A DNA stretch of 64,000 nucleotides from assembly GCA_048500255.1 (NCBI GenBank), contig JASNYH010000002.1:372001-436000 (forward strand), written 5' to 3'. The notes below the pieces were generated by a model that did not search any database, had not been told where the DNA came from, and saw only the letters and a list, made by a program, of their open reading frames with translations. A program made the position numbers and the translations under genes. This document shows, piece after piece, positions 33,782 through 43,934 of this stretch. This DNA is from JAMHWF01 sp048500255. Its GTDB lineage: Bacteria > Pseudomonadota > Gammaproteobacteria > Burkholderiales > Burkholderiaceae_C. Position 1 is the stretch's first letter. Each line of letters starts with the position of its first letter.

Positions 33782-34846
33782 GTGACGCTCGAACTCCAGG
33801 GCGTGTCGCTGCGCGTCGGCGGCGACACGCACATCCACCCGACGACGCTGCGGCTGGCCGAGCGCGGTTTCAACACGCTGCTGGGCGAGACGCGGGCCGG
33901 CAAGACATCGCTGCTGCGCCTGATGGCGGGGCTGGTGCGGCCGAGCGACGGCGAGATCCGCTTCGCCGGCCGCGACGTGACGCGCGTGCCGGTGCGCCGG
34001 CGCCGCGTATCGATGGTCTACCAGCAGTTCATCAACTATCCGAACCTCACGGTGTACGAGAACATCGCGTCGCCGCTGCGTGTCGCACGCCTTTCGGCAC
34101 ACGAAGTGCGCGAGCGCGTCGGCGCCGTCGCCGGGCTGCTGCGGCTCGATGGCCTGCTCGAGCGCCGGCCCGCCGAGCTCTCGGGCGGCCAGCAGCAGCG
34201 TACAGCGCTGGCGCGCGCCCTCGTCAAGGACAGCGAGCTGGTGCTGCTCGACGAGCCGCTCGCCAACCTCGACTACAAGCTGCGCGAGTCGCTGCGCGAC
34301 GAGCTGCCGCGCCTGTTCGCCGATCGCGGCTGCGTCGTCGTCTACGCCACCACCGAGCCGGCCGAGGCGCTGCTGCTCGGCGGCCATGTCGCGACGCTGC
34401 ACGAGGGCCGCGTCACGCAGTTCGGCCCGGCCGCGGCGGTGTACCGTGCGCCGACGGACCTGCGCACGGCACAGGTCTATTCCGATCCGCCGATCAACGT
34501 TGCGCCGGCCGAAAAGCGCGCCGGCCGCATCACGCTCGGCAACGCCGTGTCGTGGACGGCGCCGCCCGGCCTGCCCGACGGCCCCCTCAGTGTCGGCCTG
34601 CGTCCGCACCATGTGCGACCGCACCGTGGCGACGGTCCGCCGGTTCGCGGCCGCGTGCTCATTTCGGAGATCAGCGGCTCGGAGAGCGTCGTGCACTTCG
34701 ACCTCGGCGGGCGCACCTGGGTCTCGCTGTCGCACGGCGTGCGCAGCCACGATGTCGGCGCCGAAGTCGAGTTCGCGTTCGACGTCGCCCATGCGATGTA
34801 CTTCGGCGCCGACGGCACGCGGCTGGCCGCCGCCGCAGGGGGCTGA
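33782..34846 (+). CDS. glpS: Glycerol ABC transporter ATP-binding protein GlpS
   Basis: A 354-residue ATPase with a C-terminal TOBE-like regulatory part, from a GTG start. Walker A is GETRAGKT (35-42), an unusual sequence. The signature LSGGQQQR (133-140) and Walker B LVLLDE (153-158) are intact. The switch histidine is replaced: YATTEPAEA has Thr191 where most importers have THD. This ATPase therefore depends on its partner GlpT for one normal catalytic site. It lies 84 bases after glpV and 4 bases before glpT. Confidence 0.88.
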   Translation: MTLELQGVSLRVGGDTHIHPTTLRLAERGFNTLLGETRAGKTSLLRLMAGLVRPSDGEIRFAGRDVTRVPVRRRRVSMVYQQFINYPNLTVYENIASPLRVARLSAHEVRERVGAVAGLLRLDGLLERRPAELSGGQQQRTALARALVKDSELVLLDEPLANLDYKLRESLRDELPRLFADRGCVVVYATTEPAEALLLGGHVATLHEGRVTQFGPAAAVYRAPTDLRTAQVYSDPPINVAPAEKRAGRITLGNAVSWTAPPGLPDGPLSVGLRPHHVRPHRGDGPPVRGRVLISEISGSESVVHFDLGGRTWVSLSHGVRSHDVGAEVEFAFDVAHAMYFGADGTRLAAAAGG

Positions 34847-34850
34847 CGCG

Positions 34851-35927
34851 ATGGCGCGCATCGTCCTCGACCGCCTGTGCCACAGCTACCGCGCCATGCC
34901 GCGCGCCGACCACGACGCCGACTGGGCGCTGCGCCGCATCGACCTCGAGTGGCGTGACGGCGGCGCCTATGCGCTGCTCGGGCCTTCGGGCTGCGGCAAG
35001 ACGACGTTGCTCAACCTGATCTCGGGGCTGTTGACGCCCACCGAGGGACGCATCCTGTTCGGCGAGCGCGACGTGACGGCGCTCGACCCCGGCGCGCGCA
35101 ACATCGCGCAGGTGTTCCAGTTCCCCGTCGTCTACGACACGATGACGGTGTTCGACAACCTTGCGTTTCCGCTGCGCAACCGCGGGATGGCCGAGAACGC
35201 GGTGCGCGCGCGCGTCGGCGAGATCGCGGCGCTGCTCGACCTGACGCCGCAGCTCGCGCAGCGCGCCGCCGGGCTCGGCGCCGACGGCAAGCAGAAGATC
35301 TCGATGGGCCGCGGCCTGGTGCGCTCCGACGTGGCGGCGATCCTGTTCGACGAACCGCTGACGGTGATCGATCCGCACCTGAAGTGGCGGCTGCGCAGCA
35401 AGCTGAAGGAATTGCACCGCCGCGTCGGCCTGACGATGATCTACGTGACGCACGACCAGACCGAGGCGCTGACCTTCGCCGACCAGGTCGTCGTGATGGA
35501 CAACGGCGTCGTCGTGCAGGCCGGCACGCCGGTCGAGCTGTTCGAGCGGCCGCAACACACCTTCGTCGGCCACTTCATCGGCTCGCCGGGCATGAACCTG
35601 CTGCCGTGCGAGATCGACGCCGGCGGCGTCGCGCGCTTCTCCGGCCGTGCCGTCGCGACGGCCGCGCCGCCGCGGCCCGGTGCCGACGCGCGGCAGCTGC
35701 AGATCGGCGTACGGCCCGAGTACGTGCGCTTCGCCGATGCCGGGCTGCCGGCGCGCATCGAGCGTGTCGCCGACGTGGGGCGCCTGCGCATCGTCGACAC
35801 GCGTTGCGGCGAGCACCTCGTCAAGCTCGTCGTCGCCGAAGGCCAGGCGGTCCCGGCCGAGTCGGGCTTCATCGACTTCGACCCGGCGCACACGCAGGTC
35901 TACGCCGACGGCTGGATCGTGACCTGA
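34851..35927 (+). CDS. glpT: Glycerol ABC transporter ATP-binding protein GlpT
   Basis: The second ATPase, 358 residues. Walker A GPSGCGKT (44-51), Q-loop QVFQFP, Walker B AILFDE (163-168) and switch His201 (VTHDQTEAL) are normal. The ABC signature is not: LGADGKQKISMGRG (142-155) replaces LSGGQQQR. A C-terminal TOBE-like domain follows (IGVRPEYVRFADAGL). The symbol is that of the rhizobial glycerol importer and is unrelated to the E. coli glycerol-3-phosphate antiporter GlpT. The glpP ATG follows after 2 bases. Confidence 0.88.
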   Translation: MARIVLDRLCHSYRAMPRADHDADWALRRIDLEWRDGGAYALLGPSGCGKTTLLNLISGLLTPTEGRILFGERDVTALDPGARNIAQVFQFPVVYDTMTVFDNLAFPLRNRGMAENAVRARVGEIAALLDLTPQLAQRAAGLGADGKQKISMGRGLVRSDVAAILFDEPLTVIDPHLKWRLRSKLKELHRRVGLTMIYVTHDQTEALTFADQVVVMDNGVVVQAGTPVELFERPQHTFVGHFIGSPGMNLLPCEIDAGGVARFSGRAVATAAPPRPGADARQLQIGVRPEYVRFADAGLPARIERVADVGRLRIVDTRCGEHLVKLVVAEGQAVPAESGFIDFDPAHTQVYADGWIVT

Positions 35928-35929
35928 CC

Positions 35930-36796
<867 letters not shown>

Positions 36797-36797
36797 T

Positions 36798-36864
36798 GGA
36801 GCCCCCACGCTCACTTCGTTCGCTCCCCCCCGCGGGGGCGCGCGCCTCCTTGGGGCGGCCCGGC
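36798..36864. repeat. Dispersed GC-rich repeat between glpP and glpQ
   Basis: The element runs from GGAGCCCCCACGCTCACTTC through CCCCCCCGCGGGGG to CTTGGGGCGGCCCGGC. The last 16 bases are the exact reverse complement of the first 16 bases of both glpK copies. It contains the palindrome CCCCCGCGGGGG (36829-36840). It ends just upstream of the GGAGG (36865-36869) that serves glpQ. Confidence 0.75.
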
Positions 36865-36875
36865 GGAGGCGCGGC

Positions 36876-37676
<801 letters not shown>

Positions 37677-37687
37677 CGGAGCCGGCC

Positions 37688-37981
37688 ATGCAGGCAGCGA
37701 GCGCACTGGGCTGGATGGCGTGGACCTGGCAGACGGCGCTGTTCTTCGCGGTGATCGGCGCGCTGCTCGTCGCGATGGCGGTCTGGGAATGGCGCTCGCC
37801 GGGCGGCGGGCCGCGGCGCGGCGTGCTGCGGCTGACGACGACGCGCGGCGACCGGCTCTTCATCTCGCTGCTGGCGGCGGGCTACATCCATCTGCTGTGG
37901 CTGGCCGTATTCGGCACGCCGCTGTGGGGTGCGAGCGCGCTCGCGCTCGTCGTCGCCGCACTCGTGTTCCGATTCGTGTGA
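37688..37981 (+). CDS. glpU: DUF2160 membrane protein GlpU
   Basis: A 97-residue protein with three hydrophobic segments (about 15-33, 58-76, 79-96) and the DUF2160 blocks MAWTWQTALFF, GVLRLTTTRGDRLFISLLA and HLLWLAVFG. It is encoded between glpQ and glpD, as in rhizobial glp loci, where it is a small accessory membrane protein of the glycerol importer with no defined task. Its TGA overlaps the glpD GTG start (GTGA). Confidence 0.85.
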   Translation: MQAASALGWMAWTWQTALFFAVIGALLVAMAVWEWRSPGGGPRRGVLRLTTTRGDRLFISLLAAGYIHLLWLAVFGTPLWGASALALVVAALVFRFV

Positions 37982-39531
37982 AGCCCGCCGACGCCCCGAT
38001 ACCTGCCGACTGCGACGTGCTCGTCGTCGGCGGCGGCATCAACGGCGCCGGCATCGCGCGCGACCTCGCCGGCCGCGGCCTGTTCGTCGTGCTCGCCGAG
38101 CAGGACGACCTGGCCGCGCACACCTCGTCGGCGTCGACCAAGCTGATCCACGGCGGCCTGCGCTACCTCGAGTACTACGAGTTCGCGCTGGTACGCAAGG
38201 CGCTCGCCGAGCGCGAACGCCTGCTTGCGAGCGCGCCGCACATCATGCGCCCGCTGCGCTTCGTGATGCCGCACGACCCGGGCATGCGGCCGGTCTGGAT
38301 GATCCGCGCCGGCCTCTTTCTCTACGACCACCTGGCGCGGCGCGAGCTGCTGCCCGGCTCGCGCACCGTCGACCTGCGCGGCCACCCGGCCGGGGCGCCG
38401 TTGAAGCCGGGCTACACGAAGGGCTTCGTCTATTCCGACGGCTGGGTCGACGACGCGCGACTCGTCGTGCTCGCCGCGCTCGACGCCGCCGCGCGCGGCG
38501 CGACGATCCTCACGCGCACTGCCTGCATCGACGCGCGGCGCAGCGCGACGCACTGGCGCGCCGCGCTGCGCGGCGCCGACGGCGGCGTGCGCCACGTCGC
38601 GGCGCGCGCCCTCGTCAACGCCACCGGGCCATGGGCGGCGCAGTTCCTTGCCGAGCACGCGCATGCCGCAGAGCGCAAGGCGCTGCGCCTCGTCAAGGGC
38701 AGCCACATCGTCGTGCGCCGCATCTTCGAGCACGACCACGCCTATATCTTCCAGAGCCCGGACCGGCGCATCGTGTTCGCGATTCCCTACGAAGGCGAGT
38801 TCACGCTGATCGGCACCACCGACGTCGAGCACACCGGGCCCGTCGGCGCCGCGCGCATCGACGACGCCGAGGTCGCCTACCTGTGCGAACAGGCGAGCCG
38901 CTATTTCGCGCGGCCGGTGCGGCCCGCCGACGTGGTGTGGAGCTACTCCGGCGTGCGCCCGCTGCTCGACGACGAGTCGGGCGACGCGTCGGCCGTGACG
39001 CGCGACTACGAGCTCGAGCTCGACCGTGACGGCGGCGCGCCGCTGCTGTCGGTGTGGGGCGGCAAGATCACGACGTTCCGCAAGCTCGCCGAGGAGGCCG
39101 CCGACCTGCTGTGCCGCGGCACTCCGCTGTGCGACCGCGCGCGCGGCGCGTGGACGGCCGATGCCGTGCTGCCCGGCGGCGATCTCGGGCGTGCGCCGGG
39201 GCGCCGCGACGTGGTCGCTGAGTTCGAGCGCTTCGCGCAAGCGCTCGTCGAGCGCCATGCCGACCTGCAGCCCAAGCTCCTGCGCCGCTATGCGCGCTGC
39301 TATGGCACGCGTGCGGCGCGCGTGCTGGCGCGCGGCGCACTCGGCCGCGAAGTGGCGCCCGGCCTCTACGAAGCCGAGCTGCGTTACCTGCACGACGACG
39401 AGTGGGCGCGCAGCGCTTCCGACGTGCTGTGGCGCCGCACCAAGCTCGGACTGCACTTCGATGCCGCGGCACGCGCCGCGGTCGCGCGATGGTGCGCCGC
39501 GCACTGGCGCCACCACGTCACCGAAGCCTGA
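37978..39531 (+). CDS. glpD: Glycerol-3-phosphate dehydrogenase GlpD
   Basis: Membrane-associated FAD enzyme oxidising glycerol-3-phosphate to dihydroxyacetone phosphate and passing electrons to quinone. It has 517 residues. The FAD-binding VLVVGGGINGAGIARDLAGRG and STKLIHGGLRYLEYYEF are at the N-terminus. Later blocks are LVKGSHIVVRRIF, IPYEGEFTLIGTTDVEH, WSYSGVRPLL and GGKITTFRKLAE. I start at the GTG at 37978, which overlaps the glpU stop; a longer frame upstream is a shadow. It is the last gene of the operon. Confidence 0.93.
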   Translation: MKPADAPIPADCDVLVVGGGINGAGIARDLAGRGLFVVLAEQDDLAAHTSSASTKLIHGGLRYLEYYEFALVRKALAERERLLASAPHIMRPLRFVMPHDPGMRPVWMIRAGLFLYDHLARRELLPGSRTVDLRGHPAGAPLKPGYTKGFVYSDGWVDDARLVVLAALDAAARGATILTRTACIDARRSATHWRAALRGADGGVRHVAARALVNATGPWAAQFLAEHAHAAERKALRLVKGSHIVVRRIFEHDHAYIFQSPDRRIVFAIPYEGEFTLIGTTDVEHTGPVGAARIDDAEVAYLCEQASRYFARPVRPADVVWSYSGVRPLLDDESGDASAVTRDYELELDRDGGAPLLSVWGGKITTFRKLAEEAADLLCRGTPLCDRARGAWTADAVLPGGDLGRAPGRRDVVAEFERFAQALVERHADLQPKLLRRYARCYGTRAARVLARGALGREVAPGLYEAELRYLHDDEWARSASDVLWRRTKLGLHFDAAARAAVARWCAAHWRHHVTEA

Positions 39532-39690
39532 ACCTCGATACGTTTGCTTGTCGCTGCGCCGCATCCGGTTACGCGTGCGACGGTGAATGTGCACTCGCTC
39601 GGGCCGGGCGCCCCACGGAAGTCACGTTCCCGACCGCCGCTCACCGTTTGAAACAGCGGCAGCGCGACCGCGGCCGATACCGTGGGAGTC

Positions 39691-40473
39691 ATGGAAACGA
39701 ACCGACTCCATCGATCGCTGCGCGCCGCCGCCCTGCTCGCCGCCGCGCTGCTCGTCAGCGCCTGCGGCAGCCTCGGCAGCCTGGTGCCGCGCGCGTCGAC
39801 GCCGGCGCCGGTGATCGACGCCCACGCGCCGAAGACGGCGCCGGCGGCGCCCACGGCGAGCGTGCCTGCCGCGCCGCCGCCCGACGCCGCCGCTGCGGCA
39901 GCGCCGAAGCCGCCCGCGCCGCCGCGCAAGGCGGTCGATGCCGCCGATGCCGTGCCGCGCATCGATCGCATCGCACAGGGGCCGCCGAACCGGCCCTACG
40001 TGATCCGCGGCGAGACCTACGAGCCCGAGAGCGCCGACGTGCCGATGCTCGAAGTCGGCATCGCGTCGTGGTACGGCCGGCCGTTCCACGGCCGACCGGC
40101 CGCGACGGGCGAGCGCTACGACATGAACAAGATGACCGCCGCCCACCCGACGATGCCGCTGCCCAGCTATGCGCGGGTGCGCAACCTCGAGAACGGCCGC
40201 GAGGTCATCGTGCGCGTCAACGACCGCGGCCCGTTCTACGGCGGGCGCATCATCGACCTGAGCCGCGCCGCTGCGCGCAAGCTCGGCATCGGCGGCACGG
40301 CGCTGGTCGAGGTCGAGCGGCTGACGCACGACGACATCCGCACCGGTGCGTGGAAGGAGCGCGCGACGTCGCGCGCGCTGGCCGCGCGCAAGGGGCCGCC
40401 GGTGGTGACGGCGACGGCGCGTCCGGATGCAGCGCCGCGACCCGACGGCGCCGCCACCGTGCTCGACGAATAG
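39691..40473 (+). CDS. rlpA: RlpA-type septal lipoprotein without SPOR domain
   Basis: A 260-residue lipoprotein with lipobox VSAC (Cys near residue 25). A long Ala/Pro linker leads to a double-psi beta-barrel domain (about 108-205: GIASWYGRPFHGRPAATGER, VNDRGPFYGGRIIDLSRAAA). In Pseudomonas, RlpA is a lytic transglycosylase acting on stripped glycan at the septum. The C-terminal SPOR domain that brings RlpA to the septum is missing: the tail after about residue 215 is low-complexity. The Shine-Dalgarno GGGAG (39684-39688) supports ATG 39691. Confidence 0.85.
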   Translation: METNRLHRSLRAAALLAAALLVSACGSLGSLVPRASTPAPVIDAHAPKTAPAAPTASVPAAPPPDAAAAAAPKPPAPPRKAVDAADAVPRIDRIAQGPPNRPYVIRGETYEPESADVPMLEVGIASWYGRPFHGRPAATGERYDMNKMTAAHPTMPLPSYARVRNLENGREVIVRVNDRGPFYGGRIIDLSRAAARKLGIGGTALVEVERLTHDDIRTGAWKERATSRALAARKGPPVVTATARPDAAPRPDGAATVLDE

Positions 40474-40546
40474 CGCTGCGCCGCTTCGGCGACACTGGCG
40501 GCCCGCGGCGCGACCACCCGCGCCGTGTGTGGCACTGTGCTCGCCG

Positions 40547-41518
40547 ATGTGGACCGGGACCTTCTTCGCGCTCGTCGCGGGCCTCCTGTGGGGGCTCGTC
40601 TTCGTCGCGCCCGCGCTGCTGGCCGACTATCCGCCGCTGCTGCTGTCGTTCGCGCGCTACCTCGCCTTCGGCCTGATCGCGTTGCCGCTGGCCGGGCTCG
40701 ACCGCGCGCGACTGGCGCAGCTCACGCGCGCTGACTGGCGCGAGGCGCTCAGGCTCTCGCTCGTCGGCAACCTGCTGTACTACCTGTGCCTCGCGGCGGC
40801 GATCCAGCGCGCCGGCGGACCGCTGCCGACGATGATCATCGGCACGCTGCCCGTCGTCATCGCCATCGTGTCGAACCTGCGCGACGCGCGGCGAGACGGC
40901 CGGCTGCCGTGGGCGCGGCTGGCGCCGTCGCTCGCCGTCATCGCCGCGGGCATCGTGTGCGTCAACCAGTCGGAGCTGGCGCAACTGCGCGCCGCTGCCG
41001 GCGGTATCGACGTTGCCCGCTATGCCAGCGGCGCGCTGCTCGCCGTCGTCGCCGTCGCCTGCTGGACCTGGTATCCGCTGCGCAACGCCGACTGGCTGCG
41101 TGCGCGCCCCGAAGGCTGGGCGCGCAGCTGGGCCACGGCGCAGGGCCTGGCGACGCTGCCGCTGGCGCTCTTGGGCTATCTCGCGTTCTGGGCGGGGGCG
41201 CCGTTCTTCGGATCGGACTTCGCGATGCCTTTCGGCCCGACGCCGGCGCTCTTCGTCGGCCTGATGTTCGCGATCGGGCTGCTCGCGTCGTGGCTGGGCA
41301 CGCTGTGCTGGAACGAGGCGAGCCACCGCCTGCCGACGACGCTCGTCGGCCAGTTGATCGTGTTCGAGACGCTCGCCGCGCTGGCCTACGCCTATCTGCT
41401 GCGCGCGCAGTGGCCGCCGCCGCTCACGCTGGCCGGCATCGCGCTGCTCGTCGCGGGCGTGGTGTCGGCGCTGCGCGTGCGGCCCGAGCCGCTCGCGGCC
41501 GAGGGCCATGCGGGATGA
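40547..41518 (+). CDS. EamA/DMT-family transporter
   Basis: A 323-residue inner-membrane protein with ten hydrophobic segments. It has two EamA repeats, with GLLWGLVFVAPALLADYPPL at the N-terminus and PTTLVGQLIVFETLAALAYA near the C-terminus. It is distinct from the EamA protein at 20494. The start is ATG 40547. It is convergent with glcF. Substrate cannot be inferred. Confidence 0.85.
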   Translation: MWTGTFFALVAGLLWGLVFVAPALLADYPPLLLSFARYLAFGLIALPLAGLDRARLAQLTRADWREALRLSLVGNLLYYLCLAAAIQRAGGPLPTMIIGTLPVVIAIVSNLRDARRDGRLPWARLAPSLAVIAAGIVCVNQSELAQLRAAAGGIDVARYASGALLAVVAVACWTWYPLRNADWLRARPEGWARSWATAQGLATLPLALLGYLAFWAGAPFFGSDFAMPFGPTPALFVGLMFAIGLLASWLGTLCWNEASHRLPTTLVGQLIVFETLAALAYAYLLRAQWPPPLTLAGIALLVAGVVSALRVRPEPLAAEGHAG

Positions 41519-41548
41519 ATCGACGGCCCGGCGCTCGGCCCGCGCTGC

Positions 41549-42796
41549 TCACGCGGCGATCGCGTCGTCGAGCACTTCGATCCAGTGCCGCACCGGCGTC
41601 GGCGTGCCCGACTGCAGGTGCTGGATGCAGCCGATGTTGGCCGACACGATGACCTCGGCGTCGGCCGGCGCTAGTCCGGCGAGCTTGCGGTCGCGCAGCG
41701 CGTGCGCGAGCGCCGGCTGCAGCACGGAGTAGGTACCCGCAGAGCCGCAGCACAGGTGCGGCTCGAGCGGCGTGGTCTGCACGTCGAAGCCGAGCGTGCG
41801 CAGCCCGCTCTCGACGACACCGCGGATCTGCTGGCCGTGCTGCAGAGTGCACGGCGGATGAAACACCAGCTTGGGCTTGCGCGACTCGCGCACCTGACGC
41901 GCCAGCCGCGGTGCGATGCCGGCGAGCAGCTCGCTCACGTCGCGCGTCAGCGCCGCGATGCGCGCCGCGCGCTCGGCATAGTCGGGTTCGTGCGCGAGCG
42001 CGTGGCCGTAATCCCGCACCATCACGCCGCAGCCCGATGCGTTCATCACGATCGCCTCGACCAGCGGCTGCTCGCCGATGCCGGCGACCAGCGGCCACCA
42101 GGCATCGACGTTGCGCCGCATGTCGGCCAGCCCGCCGTCGTGGTCGTTCAGGTGCGTGCGGATCGCGCCGCAGCAACCGGCGCCGTCGGCGACCAGCGTC
42201 TGGATGCCGGCCGCGTCGAGCACGCGCGCCGTCGCGCTGTCGATGTTGGGCATCATCGCCGGCTGCACGCATCCTGTGAGCAGCAGCACCTTGCGCGCAT
42301 GCGCGCGTGTCGGCCACTGGCGCGCGTGCGGCGCCGGCCGCGGCGGCACCTTCTCGCGCAGCGCCGGCGGCAGTGCGCCGCGCACCGCCTGGCCGAGCTT
42401 CATCGCCGGCGCGAACAGCGGCGACGGCAGGCCCTCCTTGAGCGCCCAGCGCACGGCGCGCTCGCCCGGCGGGCGTTCGACCTGCTGCTCGACGACGCGG
42501 CGGCCGATCTCGACCAGCCGGCCGTACTGCACGCCCGACGGGCAGGTCGTCTCGCAATTGCGGCAGGTCAGGCAGCGGTCGAGGTGCAGCTGCGTCGAGC
42601 GCGTCGCCGGCTTGCCCTCGAGCACCTCCTTGATCAGATAGATCCGCCCGCGCGGGCCGTCGAGCTCGTCGCCGAGCAACTGGTAGGTCGGGCAGGTGGC
42701 GGTGCAGAAGCCGCAGTGCACGCACTTGCGCAGGATGGCTTCGGCCTCGTCGCCCAGCGGTGTGTCCTTGAAGTGCGGCGCCAGGTCGGTTTGCAT
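41549..42796 (-). CDS. glcF: Glycolate oxidase iron-sulfur subunit GlcF
   Basis: A 415-residue subunit carrying two 4Fe-4S motifs: CVHCGFCTATCPTY (about 25-38) and CLTCRNCETTCPSG (about 75-88). Two CCG-type cysteine-rich domains follow (ADGAGCCGAIRTHL and EPHLCCGSAGTYS). It passes electrons from the flavin subunits to the respiratory chain. It is the last gene of glcD-glcE-glcF, 18 bases after glcE. Confidence 0.94.
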   Translation of the reverse strand: MQTDLAPHFKDTPLGDEAEAILRKCVHCGFCTATCPTYQLLGDELDGPRGRIYLIKEVLEGKPATRSTQLHLDRCLTCRNCETTCPSGVQYGRLVEIGRRVVEQQVERPPGERAVRWALKEGLPSPLFAPAMKLGQAVRGALPPALREKVPPRPAPHARQWPTRAHARKVLLLTGCVQPAMMPNIDSATARVLDAAGIQTLVADGAGCCGAIRTHLNDHDGGLADMRRNVDAWWPLVAGIGEQPLVEAIVMNASGCGVMVRDYGHALAHEPDYAERAARIAALTRDVSELLAGIAPRLARQVRESRKPKLVFHPPCTLQHGQQIRGVVESGLRTLGFDVQTTPLEPHLCCGSAGTYSVLQPALAHALRDRKLAGLAPADAEVIVSANIGCIQHLQSGTPTPVRHWIEVLDDAIAA

Positions 42797-42814
42797 GCGG
42801 GCGGGGGCGGAAGG

Positions 42815-43915
42815 TCAGAGACCGGGGTAGAGGCGGTCGGGATTGAAGACGCCCGACGGATCGAAGGCCTTCTTCAGCTCGCGATGGACGCGGTCGAGCG
42901 GCGACTTCAGCGGCGCGAAGGCCCCACCCGACTTGTCGCGCGCGTGGAACAGCGTCGCGTGGCCGCCGGTGCGCGTCGCGGCATCGCGCACCTGCGCGGC
43001 GGGCGCGGCGGTGCAGACCCAGCGCTGCGCGCCGCCCCATTCGATCAGCTGCTCGCCCGAGAGCTGCAGCGGCGGAGTCGTCGGCGGCAGCGACAGCCGC
43101 CACAACCGCACCGCGCTGCCGGCGTCGACGGCCTGACGCGCGCCGATGAAGTATTCGTCGGTGTGTTCGCGCAGGCCCTCCCAGAACGGCACGGCGTGCG
43201 CACCTTCGATCAGGTCGCCGCCCAGGCGCGCAATGGCCGACTCGACCGCCGCCAGCGCACCGCGCAGGCGCACGATCAGCGTGTCTTCCCACCACGCACT
43301 GGCGTTGATCGGCAGCGCCGTGCCGGCCCAGGCGGCGAGCTGCTCGAGCGCGGCGGCCTGGCCGAGCTGGAAGCGCAGCGTCGCCGTCGCCGGCGCGACG
43401 GGCAGCACCTTCAGCGACACCTCGAGGATGACGCCGAGCACGCCCATCGAGCCGGCGAGCAGGCGAGAGACGTCGTAGCCGGCGACGTTCTTCATCACCT
43501 GGCCACCGAAGCTGAGCACCTCGCCGCGGCCGTTGAGCAGGGTCGCGCCGAGCACGTAGTCGCGCACGCCGCCTGCCGCGGCGCGCGACGGGCCGGCGAG
43601 TCCGGCGGCGACCATGCCGCCGACGGTGGCGGTGGGACCGAAGTGCGGCGGCTCGAAAGGCAGGCACTGGCCGCGCTCGGCGAGTGCCGCCTCCAGCTCG
43701 GCCAGCCGCGTGCCGCAGCGCACCGTGACGACGAGCTCGCTCGGCTCGTAGCTCGAGATGCCGGCCAGGCCCGTCACGTCGAACGGCTCGCCGCGCGGCG
43801 CCTCGCCGTAGAAGTGCTTGCTGCCGCCGCCGCGGATGTCGAGCTGCGCGCCGGCGGCGCGCGCCGCGCGCACGCGATCGATCAGGGGTTGCAGGGCAGG
43901 GTCGGTGACCGTCAT
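42815..43915 (-). CDS. glcE: Glycolate oxidase FAD-binding subunit GlcE
   Basis: A 366-residue FAD-linked subunit. The PCMH-type FAD-binding domain spans about 5-180, with LDIRGGGSKHFYG, YEPSELVVTVRCGTRLAELE, GPTATVGGMVAAGLAGP and MKNVAGYDVSRLLAGSMG. It is shorter than GlcD and lacks part of the cap domain, as usual for GlcE. It is encoded 19 bases after glcD. All three subunits are needed for glycolate oxidation to glyoxylate. Confidence 0.94.
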   Translation of the reverse strand: MTVTDPALQPLIDRVRAARAAGAQLDIRGGGSKHFYGEAPRGEPFDVTGLAGISSYEPSELVVTVRCGTRLAELEAALAERGQCLPFEPPHFGPTATVGGMVAAGLAGPSRAAAGGVRDYVLGATLLNGRGEVLSFGGQVMKNVAGYDVSRLLAGSMGVLGVILEVSLKVLPVAPATATLRFQLGQAAALEQLAAWAGTALPINASAWWEDTLIVRLRGALAAVESAIARLGGDLIEGAHAVPFWEGLREHTDEYFIGARQAVDAGSAVRLWRLSLPPTTPPLQLSGEQLIEWGGAQRWVCTAAPAAQVRDAATRTGGHATLFHARDKSGGAFAPLKSPLDRVHRELKKAFDPSGVFNPDRLYPGL

Positions 43916-43934
43916 CGCGTGGCGTCGGCAGGCG

